Under the pieces are notes generated by a model that searched no databases, was not told the DNA's origin, and saw only the letters and a program-made list of their open reading frames with translations. This document shows, in pieces, positions 17,087-25,407 of a stretch of DNA of 64,000 bases. The stretch comes from Clostridia bacterium (GTDB lineage: Bacteria > Bacillota > TC1 > UBA5767): assembly GCA_016887505.1 (NCBI GenBank), contig CP069393.1, positions 1,722,001 through 1,786,000 of the forward strand. Reading direction: 5' to 3'. The position numbers and the translations under genes are program-made. Position 1 is the stretch's first letter. Every line of letters starts with the position of its first letter.

Positions 17087-18079
17087 TTAGAATTTAAATA
17101 AAATCTTCATCGCTTTCTGATTAGAAAGGTCTTCAAAGGCCTCTTCCCACTGATCTAAAGTGCGATCATCAGAAAGAAGTGGTTTGACATCGATTAAACC
17201 CTCAGATTCCAAGGTTAGTGATCGTTCCCAAGTTGGATAATTATGGCAGAACGTTCCTTGGATTTTTAATTCCTTGAATAGTAATGTATCATAATCAATG
17301 GTTACGGGCTTACCGGCAATTCCTACCTGCAGGAAATCGCCCCCTTTTCTCACTGATTTTAGAGCTGTATTAATTCCACCGGCAGCGCCTGAACAATCGG
17401 CTACCAAATCATACTTCTCGCTAGTTTCTAGTTCGTCTGGTGAAAGAACTGAAAGTCCATAGACTTTCGCTACTTCAAGACGCTCTTTATCTGCCGGAGT
17501 TCCGACAATATCCACCCTGCAGCCATAGGCTTTTAGAGTTGCACCAACTAAAATTCCAATTGGTCCAGGTCCTACAACCAGGCATTTAGTGCCTGCTTGA
17601 GGGTTAACCAATTCAACTGCATGTACAGCACATGCTAGTGGTTCGGTCATTGCACCTTCTCTGAGACTTACATTTTCAGGAAGTACATGAATGTATTCTG
17701 GGGACACTAGTAGATATTCAGCAAAAGCACCTGGCTTTTCGAATCCCACAGCAGTCCTTTGGTCACATAATTGATATTTTCCTTGTCGGCAATTAATGCA
17801 ACTTCCGCATACTTCGTATGTATGTTCTACAGTTACTTTTTGTCCTACTTCAAATCCTTCAACCCCTTCTCCTAGTTCAGAGATGGTTCCGCTGAATTCA
17901 TGTCCAAGTAATGCCGGTTCACCTAACGGCATCGCGCCATGATACATGTGTACGTCCGTACCACAGATGCCTGAATAGGCTACTTTAATTTTTACCTTGC
18001 CAGCTTGTATGGCAGGTTCCTCTATGTCCCTAAGCTCAAACGCTTTGGGCTCATCGCTCATTCTATATAACGCTTTCAT
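17087..18079 (-). CDS. Zinc-dependent MDR-family dehydrogenase (sorbitol/threonine dehydrogenase-like)
   Basis: 330 aa. Catalytic zinc ligands Cys39 (GICGTD), His60-Glu61 (GHEFSG) and Glu146 (TEPLAC). The structural zinc site is Cys91, Cys94, Cys97 and Cys105. The Rossmann nucleotide site is VVGPGPIGILVG (GxGxxG). It oxidises a secondary alcohol or polyol with NAD(P); the substrate cannot be read from sequence. It heads the nucleoside transporter transcript, with its own promoter at 18151-18123, so a pentose/ribitol-like product of nucleoside breakdown is one plausible substrate (inference). GAGGTG ribosome binding site. Confidence 0.88.
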   Translation of the reverse strand: MKALYRMSDEPKAFELRDIEEPAIQAGKVKIKVAYSGICGTDVHMYHGAMPLGEPALLGHEFSGTISELGEGVEGFEVGQKVTVEHTYEVCGSCINCRQGKYQLCDQRTAVGFEKPGAFAEYLLVSPEYIHVLPENVSLREGAMTEPLACAVHAVELVNPQAGTKCLVVGPGPIGILVGATLKAYGCRVDIVGTPADKERLEVAKVYGLSVLSPDELETSEKYDLVADCSGAAGGINTALKSVRKGGDFLQVGIAGKPVTIDYDTLLFKELKIQGTFCHNYPTWERSLTLESEGLIDVKPLLSDDRTLDQWEEAFEDLSNQKAMKILFKF

Positions 18080-18122
18080 AACTGCACCTCACTCATTTTA
18101 AGTTGTATATACGACTGAACCT

Positions 18123-18151
18123 ATTTTACTACGTCGATACATATTGTGCAA
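18123..18151 (-). promoter_or_regulatory. Promoter of dehydrogenase-nupNOPQ transcript
   Basis: -35 TTGCAC at 18151-18146, 17-bp spacer, -10 TAAAAT at 18128-18123. The remaining part of the 243-bp gap 18080-18322 shows no gene and no convincing terminator for the amidohydrolase. Confidence 0.65.
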
Positions 18152-18322
18152 GTATCTTGCGTGGCAAGCGTAATGCTGTCGTACTCATCCTTAAGCCGAA
18201 AAAGTAGCGTCCTGAAGATGGTACCACATTGGTATAAATCTCAAACACGCTTAAATTCCGCTCTTCATAGTAGCACTTCAATAAACTTTTTACAATAGGC
18301 TATGCGGTAGTACACATTTATA

Positions 18323-19738
18323 CTATTGAAAGGGTCCTACTTTGATTTTTTGATTCCACTGTGTATTGCCCAATCCTACACGTTCTCTGAGCTTGTAGGC
18401 TACCTCTTGAAGTCTTACAAGGGCTGCTTCCTCATCCACTGTTTGAATCTTTCCTTCTTTAAGGATAACCTTGCCAGCCACTACTGTACTATCTACATTT
18501 TGTTGAGTACTGTGGTAGACCAAGGCAGCCACGGGATCAGCAACCGGCACACAACGCGAGGTCATCGGATTCATCAGCCAGAAGTCTGCTACCTTGCCTT
18601 CTTCTATAGCTCCCAGGTCATCTTGACGTCCAATAGCCTTCGCACCACCTAGTGAGGCCATTTCCAATACCTCCGAAGCACTCATTACTTCCGGGTCTCT
18701 TAATACGCACTTGTGAATTAAAGCAGAAGTTTTGATAACTTCGATCATATCCTGCGTATCGTTTGAGGCACTCCCGTCTGTAGCCAGCGAAATGGTAAGG
18801 CCTTCTTTTTGCATTCTAGGAATCGGTGCAACACCAGAAGCCAATATCATGTTGCTAACTGGGTTATGCGATACCTTTATATCGTGTTTCTTGAAAATAT
18901 CAAAGTCTTCGTCAGACATATCCACACAGTGTACAGCGATGAAATCCGGACCTAGCACCCCTGTTTTTTCTAGAAAGGGTATCGTGTTTAGCCCGTATAC
19001 GTCTTGAGCAAACTTGTTGTCGTCTTCTGTTTCAAGCACATGCATCGTGATGGGTATTTTGTATTTATCTGCTACTGTCCGACACTGCCTGTATCCTTCT
19101 TCCGAAAGATCCCAGATAATGCCAGGAGCTAGTGCCAAACTGATTGTGTTATGGTTTGCGTACTTTTTCTGAAGTCTTTCCACATCATCGAAAAAGTCCT
19201 GTTCCGTTTCCACGTGTGGACAGGCTGCGCCTTCCGGCATTTTACCGACTTTTGTGTGAGCTCTACCTAAAATACCACGAATCCCAACATCCTCAAAAGC
19301 CTGGGTTACCGCGTCATCCATACCCCGCTCCTTGGCATGGGCATAGTGATAATCCAACACGGTAGTGGAACCGGAGCGTAGGTTTTCGATTGCACCTACT
19401 ACTGCTGCCGCATAGACTTCCTCATACCCTGTTTCATGTAAAGCGAAGCGTACCGAGCTATCCAACCAATCAAACAAGCTCTTATCACGTCCCAACCCCT
19501 TCATTGCACCTTGAAATAGGTGAGAGTGGGTATTCACAAATCCTGGGAAGACCGTCTTATTAAGACCGTTTAACACTTCGTCTGCTTGGTATTTGGACTC
19601 CAGCAGTTTGCTGTCTCCTACTTCCAATATTCGGCCCTTTTCAACTGCAATCGCAGCATCATAGAGGACGCGACGTTCTTTATCCAATGTAACTACTGTC
19701 GTATTTACGACTAGTAGGTCAATCTTTTTCTTTTCCAT
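18323..19738 (-). CDS. Amidohydrolase (8-oxoguanine/guanine deaminase or AtzB/TrzN-like subgroup)
   Basis: 471 aa, TIM-barrel metallo-amidohydrolase. Metal ligands: His71 and His73 (NTHSH), His233 (MHVLE), His270 (AVHCVD) and Asp321 (ATDGSASND), with Glu236 as likely proton shuttle; the single-metal pattern belongs to the aminohydrolase subgroup acting on aromatic N-heterocycles. The GAMKGLGRDKSLFDWL segment is typical of 8-oxoguanine deaminase and triazine hydrolases. It is expected to deaminate a purine, pterin or similar ring. It follows the second RibD-like gene by 19 bp and is probably co-transcribed with it. SAH/5-methylthioadenosine deaminase is a less likely alternative. Confidence 0.85.
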   Translation of the reverse strand: MEKKKIDLLVVNTTVVTLDKERRVLYDAAIAVEKGRILEVGDSKLLESKYQADEVLNGLNKTVFPGFVNTHSHLFQGAMKGLGRDKSLFDWLDSSVRFALHETGYEEVYAAAVVGAIENLRSGSTTVLDYHYAHAKERGMDDAVTQAFEDVGIRGILGRAHTKVGKMPEGAACPHVETEQDFFDDVERLQKKYANHNTISLALAPGIIWDLSEEGYRQCRTVADKYKIPITMHVLETEDDNKFAQDVYGLNTIPFLEKTGVLGPDFIAVHCVDMSDEDFDIFKKHDIKVSHNPVSNMILASGVAPIPRMQKEGLTISLATDGSASNDTQDMIEVIKTSALIHKCVLRDPEVMSASEVLEMASLGGAKAIGRQDDLGAIEEGKVADFWLMNPMTSRCVPVADPVAALVYHSTQQNVDSTVVAGKVILKEGKIQTVDEEAALVRLQEVAYKLRERVGLGNTQWNQKIKVGPFQ

Positions 19739-19757
19739 CTACTGTCTCCCTACATAA

Positions 19758-20771
19758 CTAATACTTGTATTTGCTTAAATCCTCTTGGCTAGTTACACCG
19801 TAAAAAATCTTCTGTCTCGTAAATATAAAGCTAGATTTATGGGTACCAACCGTCAGCAATTTTGCATGCGGATGTCGATTGTGCTCAAAGCCCCGGCTGT
19901 AACCAGGCGTAATACCTCCGCCTGCATACACCATGGAATAATTGATAAAATATTCATCTAACATATCGTTTTCCATCAAGTGCCAATTGTAGCTTGGTGA
20001 TTCAATTAAAAGTCTTTCTTGTCCTAGTTTTCGTAACAAATATAGCAATACTCTTGAGTCAGGACGATTGTCTTCTCCTGTAATAAATACGGGTATGCCT
20101 ATATTTGCTTTCATTAGTTCTTCAATTTTTTTAATCTCTTGTTCGTCGATCTCATTTACAGATTTATAAGGACCAACCAAATAGTGGTTTCTTTCAAAAT
20201 GAGCATCTACGTACTCTCCACCCTCGGGTGATGTAGCAATGGCTACTGGAAAATTTTCTTCTTCGTCTACATCGAAAATAATATGTTCAAAGGGTATGTC
20301 CTGGGCGTCGAACGATACGACTATGTTCATAGGGCATGCTGATTTACCTAGTTGTTCTACTCTTTGTTTGGCCATCTCGATATCAAAAATATGGCTAGTA
20401 TTGTGTGCTTCGCTTTGTAAGGTCTTTGCACCCAAAATAATTCCATCAGAGTAGACACGCATCGCATTGAGCATCCAAAAATCTGCCAAGGCACCGTCTG
20501 GGTCAAAGTAATTTTCTTTTGCAATGAGTGGGCCAGCCGACATATTTGTAAAAGCCATCTTTCCATCTGCCGAAAGAACGACAGAGCAGAAGGTATACGG
20601 CCTGTCTTCTGGTGCTGGTGGAAATAGCATTTCTCCATAAACTTCTTGGATCTTGTCTATGGTCTTATCTGGGCTAATAGCCCTTATATCGCCAAGGACT
20701 GCTTCGTCTCTGAAACAATTCTCAATTTTTACTTGCTTTGTTGGAAACTCCATCATAAAAAGTTTTCCCAT
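19758..20771 (-). CDS. RibD_C/dihydrofolate reductase-like protein, copy B
   Basis: 337 aa. An N-terminal extension of about 60 residues (DKIQEVYGEMLFPPAPEDRPYTF) is followed by a RibD C-terminal/DHFR-fold reductase domain with SVVLSADGKMA, a GPLIA motif, RVYSDGIILGAKTL and a C-terminal LLIESPSYNWHL segment. In the family this fold binds NADPH and reduces a ribosylaminopyrimidine or pterin-like substrate. No deaminase domain is fused, so it is not a classical RibD. The start at 20771 follows GAGGAGG. A paralogue lies upstream and an amidohydrolase follows. No riboflavin genes are nearby. The substrate is unknown. Confidence 0.72.
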   Translation of the reverse strand: MGKLFMMEFPTKQVKIENCFRDEAVLGDIRAISPDKTIDKIQEVYGEMLFPPAPEDRPYTFCSVVLSADGKMAFTNMSAGPLIAKENYFDPDGALADFWMLNAMRVYSDGIILGAKTLQSEAHNTSHIFDIEMAKQRVEQLGKSACPMNIVVSFDAQDIPFEHIIFDVDEEENFPVAIATSPEGGEYVDAHFERNHYLVGPYKSVNEIDEQEIKKIEELMKANIGIPVFITGEDNRPDSRVLLYLLRKLGQERLLIESPSYNWHLMENDMLDEYFINYSMVYAGGGITPGYSRGFEHNRHPHAKLLTVGTHKSSFIFTRQKIFYGVTSQEDLSKYKY

Positions 20772-20818
20772 ATTTCATCCTCCTCTACAATAAACAGTGC
20801 ACTAGTTCAGGCATCCTG

Positions 20819-20866
20819 TTAATAGATCTTTAAGAGTTTGATGTAATCTTTTTCTTTTTTTCTCAT
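20819..20866 (-). CDS. Possible 15-codon peptide ORF upstream of RibD-like copy B
   Basis: A minus-strand ATG at 20866 stands 5 nt behind GGAGG and opens a 15-codon frame encoding a Lys-rich peptide (MRKKEKDYIKLLKIY) with stop at 20821-20819, 47 bp before the start of copy B. It could be a translated leader or chance. Just upstream, ATGCAT repeats (two copies spaced by 4 bp) lie within the larger inverted repeat 20882-20910. Confidence 0.35.
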   Translation of the reverse strand: MRKKEKDYIKLLKIY

Positions 20867-20917
20867 GGCTCCTCCAAATTAAGTATGCTACATGCATCAT
20901 TATGCATACTGTATTTG

Positions 20918-20953
20918 TCCATAAAATAGGGTATCTTGCAAGATACCCTATTT
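20918..20953 (-). terminator. 30-bp palindrome acting as terminator of RibD-like copy A
   Basis: Perfect palindrome 20924-20938 / 20939-20953; the minus strand continues into ATTTTAT. It lies 46 bp after the copy A stop and separates the two paralogues into different transcripts. The absence of a proper loop means the fold must open a few central pairs. Confidence 0.65.
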
Positions 20954-20999
20954 ACTCATACAGTATAACTCATTCCCCATAAATTTGTAAAGCAGAAAG

Positions 21000-22004
21000 C
21001 TACATGGTGCGTTCGTCACGTACCGGTTCATCTTCTACCAAACCATAATATAATTTTTGTCTAGTAAAAATGAAATTATTCTTATGCATTGCTGTAGTTA
21101 AAATTTGGGAATGTGGATGCGCATTCACCGAGAAGGCATGAAAAGCACCTGGTGCTTTATGGCCTCCCACAAATACAGAAGAATAGTTAATAAACATCTC
21201 ATCCATAGCGCCAATACTCATCAAATGCCACATATAGGAAGGTGATTCAATCACGAGTTTTTCTAGACCAATCTTTTTAAGGATATACATTAATACAGCA
21301 CTATCAGGGTTTGATCCTTTGCCGGTTAGGAAAATGGGTATGGCTTTTTCGTCCGATGCCATTTTCTTTTTAATTTCAGCAATATCCACTTCTTCGGTGT
21401 TTGCATACGGTCCAAAGATTATATGCTTGTTTTTGAAATTAGTCTTTAGATAGTCACCACCATCTGGTGAAGTTGCAATGGCAGCTGCTAATCCTTCTGT
21501 GGAAAATACGCCATGCTCCAAGGGGATATCTGTGCCATCAAAGGAAACAACGATATTCATTGGTGCAACAGTCTTTTTGCCTAGCACTTCAAAGCGAGCA
21601 TCTACCAAGTCTTGGTCAAAGCAGTTTGAAATCATCAAGGGTTCAGCTGCTAAGGTTCCAGCACCAATTATTACACCATCTGCATAGGCTCTGAGTACAT
21701 TTAAAATCCAGAAATCTCCAAGTCCACCATCTAGGTCCAACAGATTTTTAGCTGCAATTAAGGGACCTTGTGGGTCATCTTCATAGGCCATTTTTCCATC
21801 CATAGACAAAACGATGGAGCCGAAGGTATAGGGTCTGTTTTCCGGGGATGCCGGAAAGAACAGTTCGTCATATACCGACTTAATTTTTTCTGGTGTTGCT
21901 TTTTCATTGGAGCTTTCCTTTAGTTCTGCAAGAATCTCTTCCGCTTTGTTCAATACGGTGAGTTTCATCGCTTCAACAGGAAAGTTCATCGTTACCATAT
22001 CCAT
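21000..22004 (-). CDS. RibD_C/dihydrofolate reductase-like protein, copy A
   Basis: 334 aa, a clear paralogue of the next gene: the same N-terminal extension (PEKIKSVYDELFFPASPENRPYTF), the SIVLSMDGKMAY strand, GPLIA, ADGVIIGAGTL and LVIESPSYMWHL, in the same order and spacing. The reductase fold is expected to use NADPH. The two copies differ in the middle (for instance EPLMISNCFDQD here against EAHNTSHIFD there), so they may act on different substrates or form a heterodimer (inference). GGGAGGATAATT ribosome binding site. It has terminators on both sides. Function unknown. Confidence 0.72.
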   Translation of the reverse strand: MDMVTMNFPVEAMKLTVLNKAEEILAELKESSNEKATPEKIKSVYDELFFPASPENRPYTFGSIVLSMDGKMAYEDDPQGPLIAAKNLLDLDGGLGDFWILNVLRAYADGVIIGAGTLAAEPLMISNCFDQDLVDARFEVLGKKTVAPMNIVVSFDGTDIPLEHGVFSTEGLAAAIATSPDGGDYLKTNFKNKHIIFGPYANTEEVDIAEIKKKMASDEKAIPIFLTGKGSNPDSAVLMYILKKIGLEKLVIESPSYMWHLMSIGAMDEMFINYSSVFVGGHKAPGAFHAFSVNAHPHSQILTTAMHKNNFIFTRQKLYYGLVEDEPVRDERTM

Positions 22005-22035
22005 AATTATCCTCCCAAATAAAAATATCGCCGCT

Positions 22036-22075
22036 TATAAAAAAATACTTCTACGTCATTATAACCTAGAAGTAT
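22036..22075 (-). terminator. Terminator after the corrinoid protein gene
   Basis: Minus-strand 9-bp stem 22075-22067 with 22054-22046, then seven T. The loop contains TATAAT, which could also be a -10 element for RibD-like copy A (weak -35 TTTTCA 17 bp upstream). Confidence 0.8.
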
Positions 22076-22114
22076 CGTGTTGAAAACAATAATATGTTAT
22101 ACCGCCTTACAAAT

Positions 22115-22744
22115 CTACGCCAATAATCCTGCACACAACCTAGCAGCACTAGCGGCATCTTTGGAAAATCCATCCGCCCCAATCTCATCTGCATATTCCT
22201 GGCTGAGTGGAGCGCCTCCTACAATAACGTGGACCGAGTCACGTAGTCCCTCGGAATCTAGTTTTTTCACTACTTCGCTCATGACCTTCATGGTGGTGGT
22301 TACCAAGGCACTCATGCCAATAATTTGTGCACCGTTTTTCGCTTCGTTGACAAAGCTTTCAGGGGATACGTCCACCCCTAAATCCAATACTTCAAAACCA
22401 CTTGCTTCTAGAAACATCGCTACCAGATTTTTCCCGATGTCATGTAGGTCTCCTTTGACTGTACCTAGAACTATTTTCCCTTTGGATTCAATTTTTTCTC
22501 CTTCCAATAAGGGTTTTAGTCTATCTACCGCCATATTCATGGCATTAGCACACATTAGAACTTCCGGAACATACATTTCACCTGAACCAAAACGGTCTCC
22601 CACAATTGCCATTGCTTCCATCATGCCGTCTGCAATGATTGCCACCGGGGATGCACCCTGTTCTAGCAAATCTTCCACTTGATCCAATAATTCTTCTTCG
22701 TCTCCCTCAATCAGAGCTTCCTGCAATTCTTCATAATCAAGCAT
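22115..22744 (-). CDS. Corrinoid (B12)-binding protein of the methyltransferase type
   Basis: 209 aa. An N-terminal helical B12-binding cap (about residues 1-85) is followed by a Rossmann-like cobalamin domain with the DxHxxG signature D99-L-H101-D-I-G104 (lower axial His101), then GMSALVTTTM and VIVGGAPLS. In known systems such proteins (MtbC, MttC, MtaC class) shuttle a methyl group between a substrate-specific methyltransferase and tetrahydrofolate or CoM. Neither a substrate methyltransferase nor a corrinoid reactivator is adjacent. The start at 22744 follows AGGAGGAAG; the frame to 22765 is rejected. Flanked by terminators, so probably monocistronic. Confidence 0.9.
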   Translation of the reverse strand: MLDYEELQEALIEGDEEELLDQVEDLLEQGASPVAIIADGMMEAMAIVGDRFGSGEMYVPEVLMCANAMNMAVDRLKPLLEGEKIESKGKIVLGTVKGDLHDIGKNLVAMFLEASGFEVLDLGVDVSPESFVNEAKNGAQIIGMSALVTTTMKVMSEVVKKLDSEGLRDSVHVIVGGAPLSQEYADEIGADGFSKDAASAARLCAGLLA

Positions 22745-22842
22745 ATTCTTCCTCCTATACAACAACTAGGCCACCCGCTAGGGGCAGAGCATCCATTGTC
22801 ATGGACATATTTTATTTTACCTTAATCCCATGATTTGTGGAA

Positions 22843-22866
22843 GAAAAAAAGGGCAATCGCCCTTTA
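22843..22866 (-). terminator. Terminator overlapping the end of the ECF-like gene
   Basis: AAAGGGC/GCCCTTT stem with a 4-nt loop followed by seven T; the stem begins inside the stop codon of the membrane protein gene at 22864. Confidence 0.82.
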
Positions 22867-23625
22867 TCGGTCGTGCAATTCTCTTTTTTTGGCTAGTTTA
22901 CCGTGATCCTTCCAAAAATATTCCTTCCCTAGAACGAATCCAAAGTTGGGTAAAAGAATTTTAAAAAGCAACACTGGTAGCAAGGCTACAAAGGAAAAGA
23001 TATAGGCAATGCTGAGAAAGGTATAGGTGTTCATGTTTTCCCACATAAAGGCGGGCAGTTCATAGTATCCAACTGAAAGGGTGGCCGCTATAAAAACACC
23101 CACGTGCATTCCAGCCAGCACCACAATCAAGAAACCCATTACCTGCACAAAGTAATTGTCTGATGTTGTGAACCCAGTTCCGTAGACTCCCGCTACTATC
23201 GTATAGGCAAGCACTGACAAGGTAAAAATCAATGCTAGTGAACCCGTATTCAAATCAGCGGGGACCTTGTAATACCAAAAGCCTATCACAGCCAGAGCCA
23301 ATAGCAGGGATAGAATCCAATTTCTTTTCTTTATCCAGGCGCAACTCAAAGCAATTAATGGAGCCATTACAAAGGTGTAAGGACCGGCAAAGGCGGTTAT
23401 CGGACTAAGCATTTGTCCGAAATAAGCCATGGCCAAGGCACCTACAGCACCAAGGATTGGTCCATACAAGATTCCCATCAGGGGTACTAAAATCAACCCT
23501 AATCCAATTCTTTTCGCTTCACCGAATACAGGAAAAACTTGTATCCCCAGATCTTGACGAGCCATAAGCGTGCCCAGTCCAATTAATAATAAATATGCAA
23601 TAATATTGATTGTTTTCTTTTTCAT
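22864..23625 (-). CDS. Probable ECF transporter S-component-like membrane protein
   Basis: 253 aa with about seven hydrophobic helices and a basic C-terminus. The early part (GLGLILVPLMGILYGPILGAVGALAMAYFG) resembles the helix pair seen in S-components of energy-coupling-factor vitamin transporters, but the protein is longer than most. The EcfA and EcfT subunits are not nearby, which is normal for group II systems. Its 5' end is 63 bp after leuA without a clear terminator, so it may be read through from leuA. The ligand is unknown. An unrelated small membrane protein family is an alternative. Confidence 0.55.
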   Translation of the reverse strand: MKKKTINIIAYLLLIGLGTLMARQDLGIQVFPVFGEAKRIGLGLILVPLMGILYGPILGAVGALAMAYFGQMLSPITAFAGPYTFVMAPLIALSCAWIKKRNWILSLLLALAVIGFWYYKVPADLNTGSLALIFTLSVLAYTIVAGVYGTGFTTSDNYFVQVMGFLIVVLAGMHVGVFIAATLSVGYYELPAFMWENMNTYTFLSIAYIFSFVALLPVLLFKILLPNFGFVLGKEYFWKDHGKLAKKRELHDR

Positions 23626-23688
23626 GCTACCTCACATCGTTTAATACTTTAATATATGGTAAACCTATTCTCACTATATAGCAACAAA

Positions 23689-25353
23689 TTACGCGAAGCG
23701 GTTTAAAGCAGAAATAAGCGCTATAACAGAGGCTTTGTTGATATTTGCATCCGTTCCAACACCGTAGTGCATTATTCCATCCTTGTCCGATAATACGATG
23801 TACGCTGCTGCTATAGCATCGGCGCCATCCGAAATGGCATGTTCTGTATAGTCTATTAATTTGTAGCCATCATACCCCAGTTCCTTGATTGCATTGAAAA
23901 AAGCTGATATTGGTCCGTTGCCCATACCCCTGATGCTCTTTTCTTCTCCATCTAATAGCACCGAACCCTTAACTTTTACCTTGTCTTTTTCATCATCCTT
24001 GTAGGTACTCTTAAAGGATACCAGTGAAAGAGGTTCTTTTACATTGACAAACTCATTGCTAAAGATTTCGAAGATTTCGTTCGGTTTCAGTTCTTTACCG
24101 GTATCATCGCTGACTTTCTGTACTGAGACAGATACTTCCGGATGCATCTTTTTCGGTAGTTTGTAGCCAAATTCTTGTTCTAGTATGAAAGCTACACCAC
24201 CTTTGCCAGACTGACTGTTGATGCGGATAATGGGTTCATATTTTCTGCCAATATGGTCTGGGTTAAGAGGCAGATACGGAACGTCCCAGAATATTGAGTT
24301 ATTCTCTTTGTTGAATTCCAAGCCTTTGCGTATGGCATCTTGGTGTGAACCAGAAAATGCGGTATACACTAATGCTCCTGCATATGGATGCCGATCATGA
24401 ATATCCATGCCTGTACATCTTTTGTACATCTTGGTAATCTCATTGATTTGCTCCACATAGATTTGGGGGTCAATACCTTGGGAATACATATTCATGGCAA
24501 CATTCAATATATCTACGTTACCAGTGCGTTCACCATTGCCGAACAGGGTTCCCTCTACTCGGTCCGCTCCAGCAAGCATAGCCAGCTCCGTGGCTGCTAC
24601 CGCTGTACCACGGTCATTGTGGGCATGAAGAGATACGAGTACGGAATCTCTTTTGTCAATATTCCTGCAGAACCACTCTACTTGGTCGGCATATACATTC
24701 GGTGAGGACATTTCAACCGTAGCAGGGATGTTCAGAATGCATTTTTTCTCCGGTGTGGGTTGCCATACATCAATGACAGCATTGCATACGTCTACCGCAT
24801 ATTCCATCTCAGTTCCAGTGAAGCTCTCCGGGCTATATTCAAAAATAAATTCTGTTTCTGGATACTTGGCTGCTTCCTCTACCAACATTTTTGCTCCAGC
24901 AATAGCGATATCCTTAATTTCTGCCTGTGATTTTCTAAACACCATATTTCGTTGTTGGGTGCTGGTGGAGTTATATACGTGTACAATGGCTTTTTCTACA
25001 CCTTTCAATGCTTCAAAAGTCCTTTTTATGAGGTGTTCTCTAGCCTGCGTAAGTACTTGTATGGTGACCCCTTCTGTTGCGCCTTCATCTATTAGTTTTC
25101 TCAAGAATCTATATTCTGTTTCGCTGGCAGAGGGAAATCCAATTTCTATTTCTTTGAATCCCATATTCTTTAGGAATAAAAACATTTCCATTTTTTCCCG
25201 AATGCCCATCGGCTTAGGTAGAGCTTGGTTGCCGTCCCTTAAATCCACACTACACCAAATGGGTGCCTGGGTTATCTCTTTGTCTGGCCAGGTGCGGTCT
25301 GCTAGGCTAATGGTCTTGAACTTTCTGTATTCTTTTACGTGTTTGTTTTCCAT
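23689..25353 (-). CDS. leuA: 2-isopropylmalate synthase, long (LeuA2, Mycobacterium-type) form
   Basis: 554 aa. It condenses acetyl-CoA with 2-oxoisovalerate, the committed step of leucine synthesis. HMGL-like TIM barrel with CSVDLRDGNQAL (catalytic Arg-Asp), the SLHAHNDRGTAVA metal site and GNGERTGNVDI; a C-terminal LeuA dimer/regulatory domain (about residues 430-554) for leucine feedback. The length and the N-terminal lead-in before PIWCSVD are those of the actinobacterial-type enzyme rather than the ~515-aa form. It is transcribed separately from the ilv-leu operon under its own T-box. GAGGAAACT ribosome binding site. Confidence 0.93.
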   Translation of the reverse strand: MENKHVKEYRKFKTISLADRTWPDKEITQAPIWCSVDLRDGNQALPKPMGIREKMEMFLFLKNMGFKEIEIGFPSASETEYRFLRKLIDEGATEGVTIQVLTQAREHLIKRTFEALKGVEKAIVHVYNSTSTQQRNMVFRKSQAEIKDIAIAGAKMLVEEAAKYPETEFIFEYSPESFTGTEMEYAVDVCNAVIDVWQPTPEKKCILNIPATVEMSSPNVYADQVEWFCRNIDKRDSVLVSLHAHNDRGTAVAATELAMLAGADRVEGTLFGNGERTGNVDILNVAMNMYSQGIDPQIYVEQINEITKMYKRCTGMDIHDRHPYAGALVYTAFSGSHQDAIRKGLEFNKENNSIFWDVPYLPLNPDHIGRKYEPIIRINSQSGKGGVAFILEQEFGYKLPKKMHPEVSVSVQKVSDDTGKELKPNEIFEIFSNEFVNVKEPLSLVSFKSTYKDDEKDKVKVKGSVLLDGEEKSIRGMGNGPISAFFNAIKELGYDGYKLIDYTEHAISDGADAIAAAYIVLSDKDGIMHYGVGTDANINKASVIALISALNRFA

Positions 25354-25407
25354 AGTTTCCTCTTCTCTACTTTCTCTAGTTTTTCAGCTTGTTCCAATTT
25401 TATATAC

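Noticed and set aside
11565-23625. Whole accessory region as one operon
   Set aside because: Terminators at 22843-22866, 22036-22075, 20918-20953 and 12216-12244 and a promoter at 18123-18151 break it into several units.
25380-25407. Short ATG-led frame right after the leuA leader terminator
   Set aside because: No ribosome binding site; begins at the terminator tail and overlaps the leuA ribosome binding site.
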